A DNA stretch of 64,000 nucleotides from Treponema sp. (GTDB lineage Bacteria; Spirochaetota; Spirochaetia; Treponematales; Treponemataceae), in NCBI GenBank assembly GCA_017551545.1, contig JAFZLJ010000073.1, positions 26,584 to 90,583 on the forward strand, given 5' to 3'. A program made the translations under genes and the position numbers. Every line of letters begins with the position of its first letter. The first letter of the stretch is position 1. This document shows positions 33,216 through 42,235 of this stretch, in pieces. Under the pieces are notes generated by a model. The model had not been told where the DNA came from. It searched no databases and saw only the letters and a program-made list of their open reading frames with translations.

Positions 33216-33923
33216 ATGAAAAAATTATTAGTTTCGGCGCTGACAGTTCTCTTTTGTTGTTCCGCTTTAAGCGCAGGCGATGTTGCTACCTTTGTAGATA
33301 AAGGTTTCTCTGCCGACGGAAAATATTATGTTTTTGGACAGTACGGCCGCACAGATAAAAAATTTCAGGGTTGGGCCGAAATTTACCAGGTAGATATTGA
33401 AAAAAATGACTGGGTAGACGGTGGTGTTTTCAAAATTAAACCAACTGCAGTAACTGCCGACAAAGCAGGTATTGAAGTATATGAAGCTCTTGAAGGAAAG
33501 AACTATTATTATCTTCGTGACCTCAAATGCTCAGTTGCAAATGCAGACCACGTGCTTTATATTCTTGATGATGTAAATAAAACAGGAACTGATGAAATTG
33601 TATTTACCGATTTCAACAATTCTACAGTCGATTCTCCCGATACCTTCCACATTCAGCTTGTACCAACAATTAATGGTTCAGGTAAAAATGTAAAATCATC
33701 ATTCTATATCTGGCTCGAAAAACGCGATGCTAACGGAAACACAATCTATAAAACAAAGGTTGGAAGTCCTGATGTTGTTCGTTCAGGCATAAGCGGTTAT
33801 AAGATTGAACGCATTATGTGTGACCCGACAGAAAAGAACTTTATCTTTATAATAGAAAAAATCCAGGAAGATGACACCGGCATTTCAATCCGCTACATGG
33901 TTGAGGCGGCGAAGATAGAATAG
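33216..33923 (+). CDS. Exported protein of unknown function
   Basis: 235 residues with signal peptide KKLLVSALTVLFCCSALSAG. Mature part is beta-rich (DKGFSADGKYYVFGQYGRTD, WAEIYQVDIEKNDW), a pattern common in Treponema periplasmic proteins annotated DUF2259; I give that only as a likely family. Start ATG 33216 follows GGGAGG (33200-33205). A repeat and a terminator follow its stop. Confidence 0.65.
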   Translation: MKKLLVSALTVLFCCSALSAGDVATFVDKGFSADGKYYVFGQYGRTDKKFQGWAEIYQVDIEKNDWVDGGVFKIKPTAVTADKAGIEVYEALEGKNYYYLRDLKCSVANADHVLYILDDVNKTGTDEIVFTDFNNSTVDSPDTFHIQLVPTINGSGKNVKSSFYIWLEKRDANGNTIYKTKVGSPDVVRSGISGYKIERIMCDPTEKNFIFIIEKIQEDDTGISIRYMVEAAKIE

Positions 33924-33931
33924 ATTTGCGC

Positions 33932-33954
33932 GGTCCCTGAGCTTGTCGAAGGGC
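33932..33954. repeat. GGTCCCTGAGCTTGTCGAAGGG repeat
   Basis: One copy of a short dispersed repeat also present at 38051-38095, 45173-45194 and, within a coding region, 56705-56728. Confidence 0.85.
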
Positions 33955-33964
33955 CACTTTTAGG

Positions 33965-34002
33965 AAAAATGCACTTTTTTTATAAAAAGTGCATTTTTTT
34001 TT
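33965..34002 (+). terminator. Bidirectional-looking Rho-independent terminator
   Basis: aaaaatgcactttt (33965-33978) pairs perfectly with aaaagtgcattttt (33985-33998), followed by more T residues. Confidence 0.85.
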
Positions 34003-34003
34003 G

Positions 34004-34042
34004 CAAATTTTTGTAATAAGTCAACTTTTTTTTTAATACTAT
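34004..34042 (+). promoter_or_regulatory. Shared promoter motif, copy 1
   Basis: AATTTTTGTAATAAGTCaac, nine T, then TAATACTA. TTGTAA (34011-34016) and TAATAC (34034-34039) are 17 bases apart. The same block stands before the secretin operon (48996-49032) and, on the minus strand, before ssb (37961-37996). Confidence 0.7.
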
Positions 34043-34058
34043 ATAGAGGTGAAAAAAA

Positions 34059-35207
34059 ATGACTTATTCAAAATTAAAGGAAATGCTGATTGTTGTGGGC
34101 GAGGCTCTGCTCATAGCGGGAATCACTGTTGTGGCCGTGCTGCCTGTATCGTGTAAAATAACAGAGCAGGGTATTAAGATTGTGGGCGGAGATTATACAC
34201 CACCAGTCCTTAATAACTTTATGGTTGCAGACGAACAGACTGTGATTCTGGATTTTTCTGAAAAGGTTCAGGTTGCGGGTTTTGTTGTTGCAAAAGTAAT
34301 TGATGATCAGTTTGATTCCCAGGAGCATTCTTCTACAATAGATTTGTCTCCTGCAATTGAAAGGGCTTCTGGTGTTTACGGGGCTGTTTCTGCTTACTGT
34401 TCCTGCGACGAAGAACGTGTGATTTTTGAACTTGAAGAACAGATGGAAACAGGCTGCGGCTACGAGCTGTATACTCAGGTCAAAGATTCTGTAGGTAACA
34501 CTCTTACTATTGTAATTCCTTTTAAAGGCTTTAATTCTCATGTTCCCGAAGTTATGATTACAGAAGTTCAGACCGAAAGTGTTTCAAGTCAGAACAAGGC
34601 AGAAAAAGAAGCAGGCACTTACCGTAATGAGTATGTAGAACTTCTTATATTAAAAAGCGGGAATCTTTCTGGGCTAGAACTATGCAGCGGTTATGACGGA
34701 GAAGAAAAAAAATATGTGTTTCCTGCAATTGAAGTTTCAGCAGGTGAAATAATAGTAGTTCATATGCGTAACAGGGGAAACGGCTGCATAAGCGAAGAAG
34801 GTGATGACTTAACGCTTGCAACTTCATCCTATACTTCGCCGCAGGTTCGTGATTTATGGACAGATATTGAATCTACAACACTTGGCAATAAAACAGACAT
34901 AATTATAGTAAGAAACAGTGCCAATCGCCGTCTTTTAGATGTAGTAATGTTCCGTGCTTCCACCATCCAGGCATGGACCAAAACAATGATTGATTATTCA
35001 CAGCTTGTAGACGAAACAGAAATATATCTTTCCGGTGATATAGAAAATGCTTTTGTTGCAGACTCTTTAACCCAGACAAAAACACTACACCGCACCAACG
35101 CCGCAACCTACCGGCAGCAAATTTTAAACGGTCTGATTCTTGATTACCCGATTCCATCTTCGCCTGACTTCTGGACCATAGCCGATCCTTCTCCGGGTAC
35201 TCTTTAA
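34059..35207 (+). CDS. Lipoprotein with a lamin-tail (LTD)-like domain
   Basis: 382 residues. An N-terminal hydrophobic segment ends in a spirochaete-type lipobox (LPVSC, Cys32). A first beta-domain with the Ig-like pattern DEQTVILDFSEKV is followed from about residue 160 by a segment typical of bacterial lamin-tail domains (VMITEVQTES...RNEYVELLILKSGNLSGLELC...GEIIVVHMRN). Such domains occur in secreted nucleases and in proteins associated with DNA uptake. The promoter is shared with ssb and the pseudopilus operon. Confidence 0.65.
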   Translation: MTYSKLKEMLIVVGEALLIAGITVVAVLPVSCKITEQGIKIVGGDYTPPVLNNFMVADEQTVILDFSEKVQVAGFVVAKVIDDQFDSQEHSSTIDLSPAIERASGVYGAVSAYCSCDEERVIFELEEQMETGCGYELYTQVKDSVGNTLTIVIPFKGFNSHVPEVMITEVQTESVSSQNKAEKEAGTYRNEYVELLILKSGNLSGLELCSGYDGEEKKYVFPAIEVSAGEIIVVHMRNRGNGCISEEGDDLTLATSSYTSPQVRDLWTDIESTTLGNKTDIIIVRNSANRRLLDVVMFRASTIQAWTKTMIDYSQLVDETEIYLSGDIENAFVADSLTQTKTLHRTNAATYRQQILNGLILDYPIPSSPDFWTIADPSPGTL

Positions 35208-35231
35208 AATAACCGGAATATATGCTACATT
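35203..35231 (+). promoter_or_regulatory. Promoter of the U32 gene, leaderless geometry
   Basis: TTTAAA (35203-35208), 17 bases, extended -10 TGC-TACATT (35226-35231), six bases, ATG 35238. Confidence 0.5.
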
Positions 35232-35237
35232 ACCCGT

Positions 35238-37475
35238 ATGGTAGAATTATTAGCTCCTGCAGGTAATGTAGAATCTCTTGATGCCGCAATTGGCGAAGGT
35301 GCAGACGCAGTTTATCTTGGTCTCAAAAGCTTTAATGCACGCATGCGAACAACAAATTTTGCATGGAATCAGTTTGAAGCAGCAGTAGAAAGCCTGCACC
35401 GTCAGCACAAAAAAGTTTATGTTACTGTAAACACAGTTTGTGAAGAACGCGAAACAGAACGACTTTACCGCTTCCTTTCATATTTAAAAGAAGTTGGTCC
35501 GGATGGTCTTATTGTTCAGGATTATGCCGTTATGCGTCTTGCACAGGAATTTTTCCCGAATATGGAGCTTCATGCTTCTACCCAAATGAATGTTGAAAGT
35601 TCTGCCGCAGTACGTTTGCTTCAGAAAAATGGAGTAAAACGAGTTGTACTTGCACGCGAACTTGGGCTTGAAGAAATTAAAAAAATCAAAACCGAAACAG
35701 CTGCCGAACTTGAAGTATTTGTTCACGGAGCTCTTTGTGTAAGTGAATCGGGCTTGTGTCTGTTTTCTTCATTCCTTGGCGGAAAGTCTGCAAACCGCGG
35801 TATGTGTGCCCAGGCCTGCCGCCGCTTTTATACAGCAGAAGTTCCTGGTGGAATTAAACAGGGCTATTATTTTTCTCCATGCGATTTTGAACTTATAGAT
35901 TATATTCCTGCATTGATTGAAGCTGGTGTGGATTCTTTTAAAATCGAAGGACGCATGAAAAGTGCAGAATATGTAGGAAGTGTAGTTGCCGCTTACCGTT
36001 ATGTAATTGACCACTACAAGGAAGATAAAAAAGGAGCAATTGCAACAGGCAAAAGAATCCTTTCTTCAGACTTTGCGCGTTCAAAAACAACTTACTGGTA
36101 CGGCTTTGAAAATCAGAGTGAAGGTGTTGAAAAAGCAGGTGAACTTATATTGAACCCTGACCAGGCTGGCGGAACAGGTCTTTATCTTGGAAAAATTGCG
36201 GGAACAAAACCTGCCGAAAAGGGACTTGTAGAAGCAATCCGTGCTGCTGCTAATCCAGATACTCCGCCGGAACAGCTTCGCATTCAGATGGCATATTTAA
36301 AAGGCGGAACCTACGAGCCTGACCCAGGGGATTCAATCCGCATTCACAAAAAAGATGATACAGGCCGCATGAGCCATAAAATACGCACAGTTGAATTTGA
36401 CGAAAAAAGTGACCGCCGCTGGATAGATATTCCTTCCGGTTTTACAACAGGCGATGAAGTATATCTTTTGCAGTACAAGGCAAACACAAAACGCTATCCG
36501 CATGTGCTTCCAAATGATATAGGCCGTTACCGGAAGCAGCCTAAAGACGAAATGCTTCCGATTCTTGATGTAACTCCTGTTGCACAAAAGGAACTCGATT
36601 ATTTCCCTGATGGACTTTATGTGCAGGTTTCATCAATCCCAGATCTTTTTGCAGTTCAGGGAATGAATCCTGTACGCGTTATTCTTGAATATAACAACGA
36701 AACCTCTTACGACTTATTGAATCATAAGACAGTGCTGCCTTATTCAAAAAAGCAGCTTTATATTTCATTCGATCCGTTCTGTTCTTCTTCACAGGAAGAC
36801 AAGCTTTTGCAGGAGCTTTCTTCGCTTATGGACGATGGCTTTATAAACTTTGTTGCAAATAATCTTGCTCACATTCAGCTTATAAAACAGGTAAAAAAAG
36901 ACAGACCGATTAATATAATTGCAGGACCATATCTTTATACTTTTAACCGCTGGGCAGTTTCATGGCTCGAAAATCAGGGGTTGGGCGCCTTCATAATGCC
37001 TTATGAAAATTCACGCCGCAACCTTGAAGCAACCTGGGAGCAGAATGTACGCTCACGTGTTCTTGTTCCTGTTTTTGCTTACCCGGCTTTATTCCGTATG
37101 AGATTCAAGCTTCCGTCTGATTATGATTTTACATACTTTGAAGACAAGGAGGAAAAAGTCTTTAAAGTAAACTCAACACCAGACGGTTCGTTTGTAATGC
37201 CGGAAGAACCTTTTAGCATTGTAGATAAGACAGCCTTTATAAAGCAGGCAGGCTTTAAAAAAATCCTTGTAGATTTTTCAAAGACAAAGGTTTCACGAAG
37301 CCAGATAAAAGCAATTACAACCTCAATGGCAAAAGGTCAGCCTCTGCCTGGCATTTCGCGCTTTAACTGGAAAGACGGATTTTATTCTCCTCAACAAATT
37401 GAAGAATATAAGGCCGCTAACGAGCGACGGGCACAAAATGCTCAGGTCAAAGGTAAGGGTAAGAAACGCCGCTAG
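35238..37475 (+). CDS. Peptidase U32 family RNA-hydroxylation protein (RlhA/TrhP type)
   Basis: 745 residues. The N-terminal TIM-barrel U32 domain begins ELLAPAGNVESLDAAIGEGADAVYLG and has the Cys cluster LCVSESGLCLFSSFLGGKSANRGMCAQACRR that binds an Fe-S cluster. The middle and C-terminal parts match DUF3656, as in E. coli RlhA, which hydroxylates 23S rRNA; shorter TrhP acts on tRNA. By length and domain order RlhA is the better match. A basic tail (KGKGKKRR) ends the protein. The TAG stop shares CTAG with the convergent ssb stop. Confidence 0.88.
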   Translation: MVELLAPAGNVESLDAAIGEGADAVYLGLKSFNARMRTTNFAWNQFEAAVESLHRQHKKVYVTVNTVCEERETERLYRFLSYLKEVGPDGLIVQDYAVMRLAQEFFPNMELHASTQMNVESSAAVRLLQKNGVKRVVLARELGLEEIKKIKTETAAELEVFVHGALCVSESGLCLFSSFLGGKSANRGMCAQACRRFYTAEVPGGIKQGYYFSPCDFELIDYIPALIEAGVDSFKIEGRMKSAEYVGSVVAAYRYVIDHYKEDKKGAIATGKRILSSDFARSKTTYWYGFENQSEGVEKAGELILNPDQAGGTGLYLGKIAGTKPAEKGLVEAIRAAANPDTPPEQLRIQMAYLKGGTYEPDPGDSIRIHKKDDTGRMSHKIRTVEFDEKSDRRWIDIPSGFTTGDEVYLLQYKANTKRYPHVLPNDIGRYRKQPKDEMLPILDVTPVAQKELDYFPDGLYVQVSSIPDLFAVQGMNPVRVILEYNNETSYDLLNHKTVLPYSKKQLYISFDPFCSSSQEDKLLQELSSLMDDGFINFVANNLAHIQLIKQVKKDRPINIIAGPYLYTFNRWAVSWLENQGLGAFIMPYENSRRNLEATWEQNVRSRVLVPVFAYPALFRMRFKLPSDYDFTYFEDKEEKVFKVNSTPDGSFVMPEEPFSIVDKTAFIKQAGFKKILVDFSKTKVSRSQIKAITTSMAKGQPLPGISRFNWKDGFYSPQQIEEYKAANERRAQNAQVKGKGKKRR

Positions 37476-37888
37476 AAAACTGCCTCTGTCTCTGCCTCTG
37501 CAGGTGCTTCTGCAGGTGCCTCTACTTTTGCTGAATCTCCTTTTTCTGCATCTCCCTTTGGTTTAGAAAACTTGTACTCAACGTGTTCTGCAATTACATA
37601 CACCTTTGATCTCTTAACATTATTTTCTTCCCAACGGCTCTGCTTAAGTCGTCCAACAACTCTTACTCCCTGTCCGCGGTCGCACCACTTAAAGCAGCTT
37701 TCTGCCATTTCGCCATAAGCTTCTACATCAAAGTAAGAAACTTCCTCTGTGGGGTTTCCATCTGGTGTCTTAGATTTTCTGTTTACAGCCAGTGGAAATT
37801 TACAGACCTGAAAGCCTGTTTTAGGTTCCGAAAACTCCGCTTTTCTTACGACGTTTCCTTCAAGAATAATAGAATTGAGCTGGTTCAT
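37472..37888 (-). CDS. ssb: Single-stranded DNA-binding protein
   Basis: 138 residues. OB-fold motifs LNSIILEGNVVRKAEF, FPLAVNRKSK, VSYFDVEAYGEMAE and GQGVRVVGRLKQSRWE. The tail is Ala/Glu/Pro-rich and ends ETEAVF rather than the usual DDDIPF-type tip that recruits partners. Shine-Dalgarno GAGAGG. The promoter is a copy of the shared TTTTTGTAAYAAGTC motif, with a leader of about 75 bases. Confidence 0.92.
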   Translation of the reverse strand: MNQLNSIILEGNVVRKAEFSEPKTGFQVCKFPLAVNRKSKTPDGNPTEEVSYFDVEAYGEMAESCFKWCDRGQGVRVVGRLKQSRWEENNVKRSKVYVIAEHVEYKFSKPKGDAEKGDSAKVEAPAEAPAEAETEAVF

Positions 37889-37960
37889 AATAACCTCTCG
37901 TTTAAATAGAATACCGCGCCCGGCCGGAGCACATGCAAGAAATAAAATTCTTACATATAT

Positions 37961-37996
37961 AGATTAGAAAAAAAATTCGACTTGTTACAAAAATTT
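37961..37996 (-). promoter_or_regulatory. ssb: Shared promoter motif, copy 2 (ssb)
   Basis: On the minus strand AAATTTTTGTAACAAGTC, then gaa, eight T, C and TAATCTA. It aligns base for base with 34004-34042 and 48996-49032 apart from single changes, with a spacer of 18. Confidence 0.65.
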
Positions 37997-38050
37997 GAGA
38001 AAAAAAATGAAAAATTTGTGAAAAAAGTGCAAAAAAAGTGAAAAAATAGG

Positions 38051-38095
38051 GGTCCCTGAGCTAAAAAACGTGGTCCCTGAGCCTGTCGAAGGGCT
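38051..38095. repeat. One and a half GGTCCCTGAGCCTGTCGAAGGG repeats
   Basis: A partial copy (ggtccctgagc, 38051) and a full copy (38072-38093 region) abut the stop codon of the minus-strand gene that begins at 38094. Confidence 0.85.
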
Positions 38096-40013
38096 AAGAC
38101 TTCTTCGTTCCGTTACTTACAAGTCTGAGCATATACAGCTGAACATATTCAGTAAGGGCTTTCTGCTCTGTGATTTTCTGCATATTCGGAGTATGAACAA
38201 GTGCTTCTGCAAGGTTTTCAATACGCTCTTTTGTAAAGGTCTGTGCCGAAAGTGTATTGCAAACGCGTCTTGTATAATCACGAATCAGCGAGTTAACATC
38301 TTCTGTAAGATTGTTGTATGCCTCTTTAGAAATCATTCTGTTCCACTGCTTAGTAAGGAAGTTAAGTTCACGGTCAACAGTTGAACCTTCAGGTACATAT
38401 TCTGAGAAAAGCTCCTTTGCTTTTTCGGCAAGTGCTTCGTGGCGGTTCTTTGATTTTTTAGCACCTTCTTCGTTGTTTTCAAGAATATCCATTGGATCAG
38501 AAGCTTCTTTTTTCTGCTGTGCTTCTTTCTTCTGTTTTTCAATTTTGCGAGAACGGAAAAGACCAATCAGCCAGGAAATAATAGGGATTGTATACATAAA
38601 CGGAAGTCGTGCTTTTGCTTCGGCCATAACCTCTTCCTGCCTGAGCATAAGAAGCTGACTATATGGTAAAAGATGTCCGTCTACAAAAAGCTGGAATGCC
38701 TGGAGTGAATCATCCAGATTTTTTTCTGCAGCTAAAAGTGTTATAAAGTTTGCATTTAAAAGTGCATATAAAACAGGTGAATGTTCTTCAACAAGATCTT
38801 CAAGTCTCTTTTCGTACTTTGACTTGTCATTCATTTCAGGCAGCTTACGGTATTCAATCATTGAATCATACCAGCTGTTTACAAGAATTTCCTTTATGTT
38901 GTCGTGTGCTTCATTACACATGCGGACAATTAAAGAAATAACCTTTTTCTTGTAAATGTAATAGCGGGTTCCTGAAGCAACTTTAAAAACAACAAGCTTT
39001 GGCAACGTATTGTCTTCACTTTCTGTAGAAAGATTGAGCAGTGTTTGTTTAAGGTCTTCTTCAGAATACTGACCAAGCAACTGTTTTCCGTTCTTATCCT
39101 GAAACTTAATAATCTGAGGAGTAGAAAAGAAGTACGGAGGCTGACCAAGTGCCGACTGAAGTTCCTTTAAGGCTTCTTCGCGCTTGCGGTCTGTCTGGAA
39201 TCTTTCTTTTAAGTATGAGCTGTGAATTTCTGAAATTGAAATTGCCTGAAGAATGCTTGTGTCATCGGCAGTGCGGTCCTGAATTTTTTCAAAATCCTGA
39301 CGTACAAAATAGCACAGCTGGTTCCACATATAATACTGGTCGCCGTCTGTAACATCAACGTAACCGGTGTAATCCTTGTCTACAAAAGAAGTAAAGAAGT
39401 TCTTAACAGAAATTTCTTTAGAAGGATTTGCAGAACGCATCTTTTTTAAAAAGTAATCATGGTATTCGTCTTTCTTAAGAATCTTGCGAATCTTCATCTG
39501 CGAAGATTCAACCAAAAGTTTTATAGGCACACAGGCTGGCAAAAGAAGCGAAGGAAGCTCGCGCGGGAACACAACAACATAAAGGTTCTGCAGCTTTGAA
39601 GGTTCCTGATCCATATTCTGAATAAAGTAATCCTGTGCCGATTTTCTTTCAAGAACATTTGTAGGAAATTTTTTAGGCAAATCAGTTTCAATAGGGTAAG
39701 GAATGCTTTCGTTTTTCAAAAGCTCCTTGTAAGTTTCGGCATATTTAAGAGAGAAGTAGGCAATAGAAACAATCATCTTTTTATTGCCGTTCTGTAAGAC
39801 TGCAGCCAGGTGCTTCTGTTCAAGCCCAGACAGTTCAGCCGTTACTGTACCTGTAGGATCCCCCAGATATTTTACAAGCTCAGCCTGTTCTTCAACATGA
39901 TGCTCCGCATATTTTTTTACCCAGGTACAAAATTCCCTGAAGTCAATAAAAGGAGATTTCTGTTTTTCTGCATAAAAGCGGATAATAGAACTTAAATTTG
40001 CTGACGTTGCCAT
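38094..40013 (-). CDS. Conserved spirochaetal protein of unknown function
   Basis: 639 residues, helical, soluble except for a hydrophobic turn near 480 (FMYTIPIISWLIGLF), followed by a Lys/Glu-rich coiled coil (RSRKIEKQKKEAQQKKEA). I recognise no catalytic motif; similar proteins are known to me only from Treponema. TAAAAT lies six bases before the ATG (40025-40020 on the minus strand) and no ribosome-binding site is present. The stop codon is part of a dispersed repeat. Confidence 0.6.
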   Translation of the reverse strand: MATSANLSSIIRFYAEKQKSPFIDFREFCTWVKKYAEHHVEEQAELVKYLGDPTGTVTAELSGLEQKHLAAVLQNGNKKMIVSIAYFSLKYAETYKELLKNESIPYPIETDLPKKFPTNVLERKSAQDYFIQNMDQEPSKLQNLYVVVFPRELPSLLLPACVPIKLLVESSQMKIRKILKKDEYHDYFLKKMRSANPSKEISVKNFFTSFVDKDYTGYVDVTDGDQYYMWNQLCYFVRQDFEKIQDRTADDTSILQAISISEIHSSYLKERFQTDRKREEALKELQSALGQPPYFFSTPQIIKFQDKNGKQLLGQYSEEDLKQTLLNLSTESEDNTLPKLVVFKVASGTRYYIYKKKVISLIVRMCNEAHDNIKEILVNSWYDSMIEYRKLPEMNDKSKYEKRLEDLVEEHSPVLYALLNANFITLLAAEKNLDDSLQAFQLFVDGHLLPYSQLLMLRQEEVMAEAKARLPFMYTIPIISWLIGLFRSRKIEKQKKEAQQKKEASDPMDILENNEEGAKKSKNRHEALAEKAKELFSEYVPEGSTVDRELNFLTKQWNRMISKEAYNNLTEDVNSLIRDYTRRVCNTLSAQTFTKERIENLAEALVHTPNMQKITEQKALTEYVQLYMLRLVSNGTKKS

Positions 40014-40112
40014 ACAAACATTTTACAACATAAAAGAAAAAAATGATAGGAAAAAATAAAAGTATATAGTATAATTAAATTATAAAGAAATTAAAAAAAT
40101 GTAGGAGCTTTT

Positions 40113-40694
40113 GTGACTCAGAAGCATTCGATAAAGTATTTATTCTCTGTTCTCTTTTTATTTTTTGTATTCTCTTCAGTTAATCTTTTTGCACGTCATA
40201 TTGGTACTGGTGTTTATGGTATTAGCAAGGTGCCTATTGGTGATGCCGCAGATTATTTTGCAGATGCACTTGGTGGTGGTTTGAGTTTTGAATTTAGTCT
40301 TTCTGAAATGTTTGGAGAAACACTTCGTATGGAATATTGTCCTATTGTTCCTAAGAATGAAACAATAACCAGTGCCTGGCAGTTTACACAGTTTTTTGGT
40401 TTTTGGGTTTCATTACCATTTGCTCAAACTGGTTTTTCATTTAGGCCAGAAGTTGAATTAGGTTTGATATTTCAGGGAGTAAGCCTGGATAAGGAATATG
40501 GAGAACTGCCTAAGAAAGCTTATGTTGATTTTTTATTTCAATTTTCTCCGTCTTTACGATTTAAAAACAAAAAGATTTTAGATGAACAATTAGAGTTTGA
40601 ATGGTCACCAATATTTTCCTTTGTTACTCAAAAAAGAGGAGGTCTTGCTTTCCTTGGGATTCGGTTAGGCCTGCAGTATATTTTTGAAATCTAA
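40113..40694 (+). CDS. Exported, beta-barrel-like protein
   Basis: 193 residues starting GTG 40113 (AGGAG at 40103). Signal peptide (YLFSVLFLFFVFSSVNLFA). The mature part alternates hydrophobic and polar residues and ends with an aromatic/hydrophobic strand (LGLQYIFEI), as in outer-membrane barrels. No family recognised. Confidence 0.6.
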   Translation: MTQKHSIKYLFSVLFLFFVFSSVNLFARHIGTGVYGISKVPIGDAADYFADALGGGLSFEFSLSEMFGETLRMEYCPIVPKNETITSAWQFTQFFGFWVSLPFAQTGFSFRPEVELGLIFQGVSLDKEYGELPKKAYVDFLFQFSPSLRFKNKKILDEQLEFEWSPIFSFVTQKRGGLAFLGIRLGLQYIFEI

Positions 40695-40707
40695 TTCTGG
40701 AGTTTTT

Positions 40708-42177
40708 ATGAAAAAAATTTTTGGCTTTGTTGTGTTTATCATTTTAGTTTTACTCTTTACTGGTTGTAGTGATTTTTTAGATGACCTCAAAGAAAATGTA
40801 GATGATTTTGAAGTTGAATATACGGTTGAATACTGGCAACAAAGCTTAGATGGAAATTCCTATGATGAAATTACAGCATTATCTTCCGTAAAGAAAGGAA
40901 TGTCTCACGCATTGACAAATGTGCACCCAGAAAACATTGACGGTTTTACCGCAAAAGCAGTTAATCAGAAAAAAATTAAGCGAGATGGTAGTACTGTAAT
41001 CGATGTTTACTATGATAGAAAGACAATAACATATTCGTTTAATTGTAACGGTGGTAAATGGACTGATAATCAAAATCAAAAACAATTATGCGGATTATAT
41101 GGTCAGGAAGTACCTGATTTAGATTCTCCAGGAAAAACAGGTTATGATTTTAATAATTGGGGAGAATCAATTCCGCAAGTTTTTGGTACAGATAATAAAA
41201 CCTTTAATGCAAACTGGTTACCACGATCTGATACTTTATATAAAGTTGAACATTATCAGCAAAATATTAACGATGATTTATATACACTTTATTGTACTGA
41301 TGATTGCAGAGGTTCTACTGAAGCAGATACAGAAGCTTCTCCAAAATCATATGCTGGTTTTTCTGCAAAAGATTTTAATCAGACTGTAATTAATGCAGAC
41401 GGAAGTTCTGTCGTTCAGATTTATTATGATCGTAATAACATAGAATACACCTTTACAACGACTGTAGTTGCATTTGCAGATAATACAACAAGTAAAACAT
41501 TAAGTGGAAGGTATGGGGCTTCCTTTAATGCTCCTGTAATACAAGCACGAACAGGATATTCAGGAGCATGGAATTCAACAGTTCCTTCAACCTTTGGAGA
41601 TACAAATACTACCTTTACTACAAAATGGACTGCAAATACTTATAAAATAACATTTAATGGTAATGGAGGTTCTGGATCAACAGCTACACAAACTTTCACT
41701 TATGATTCTTCGCAAAGCTTAAGAGGAAACTCATTTACAAGAACTAACTGGGGTTTTAAATGCTGGAATACTGCAAGTAACGGTACTGGAACTACATATA
41801 ATCCAGGTCAGAATATTTTGAATCTTACAGCAACTAATGGTGCAGAAATAAAACTTTATGCAATTTGGACATATCCGCAAACTTTATCATATCCAGATAA
41901 GAAATTCCCATATGTTTGTGATACTATTTCTTTAACCTATACAATAACAGTTAGTGCCCCTGGTTATTCTAAAAGTTTTACTTTTAGTAGTGGTTCTGCG
42001 ACCTCTGAAATGAAGTTGACTGAAGTTCCACAGGATGCAGTTAAAAATGGAGCAGTCTGGACCTTTACGGTGGTTGCTGTTAATAGTTCATATGGTTTAA
42101 GATATACAGGAAGTGGTACATCTACTGTTTCAGGTGGAAAACTCACAGTAGAATTACCACATTTAACAAAAAACTAA
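40708..42177 (+). CDS. Lipoprotein with InlB/Listeria-Bacteroides (Flg_new) repeats
   Basis: 489 residues from ATG 40708 (CTGGAG upstream). Lipobox LLFTGC. Three or more repeats of the InlB B-repeat beta-grasp type: YTVEYWQQSLDGNSYDEITA, LYKVEHYQQNINDDLYTLY and YKITFNGNGGSGSTATQTF with the closing W residues (FNANW, FTTKW, LYAIW). A beta-sandwich C-terminal domain ends it. Surface adhesion is the usual role of such repeats. The frame from 40684 overlaps the preceding gene and is not the start. Confidence 0.85.
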   Translation: MKKIFGFVVFIILVLLFTGCSDFLDDLKENVDDFEVEYTVEYWQQSLDGNSYDEITALSSVKKGMSHALTNVHPENIDGFTAKAVNQKKIKRDGSTVIDVYYDRKTITYSFNCNGGKWTDNQNQKQLCGLYGQEVPDLDSPGKTGYDFNNWGESIPQVFGTDNKTFNANWLPRSDTLYKVEHYQQNINDDLYTLYCTDDCRGSTEADTEASPKSYAGFSAKDFNQTVINADGSSVVQIYYDRNNIEYTFTTTVVAFADNTTSKTLSGRYGASFNAPVIQARTGYSGAWNSTVPSTFGDTNTTFTTKWTANTYKITFNGNGGSGSTATQTFTYDSSQSLRGNSFTRTNWGFKCWNTASNGTGTTYNPGQNILNLTATNGAEIKLYAIWTYPQTLSYPDKKFPYVCDTISLTYTITVSAPGYSKSFTFSSGSATSEMKLTEVPQDAVKNGAVWTFTVVAVNSSYGLRYTGSGTSTVSGGKLTVELPHLTKN

Positions 42178-42200
42178 AAGTATACCAAAAAGAATAAACA

Positions 42201-42229
42201 TTGCATTTTAATCTCAAAAAGATTAAAAT
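42201..42229 (+). promoter_or_regulatory. hisC: hisC promoter, leaderless geometry
   Basis: TTGCAT (42201-42206), 17 bases, TAAAAT (42224-42229), six bases, ATG 42236; no ribosome-binding site. Confidence 0.5.
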
Positions 42230-42235
42230 CAACTT

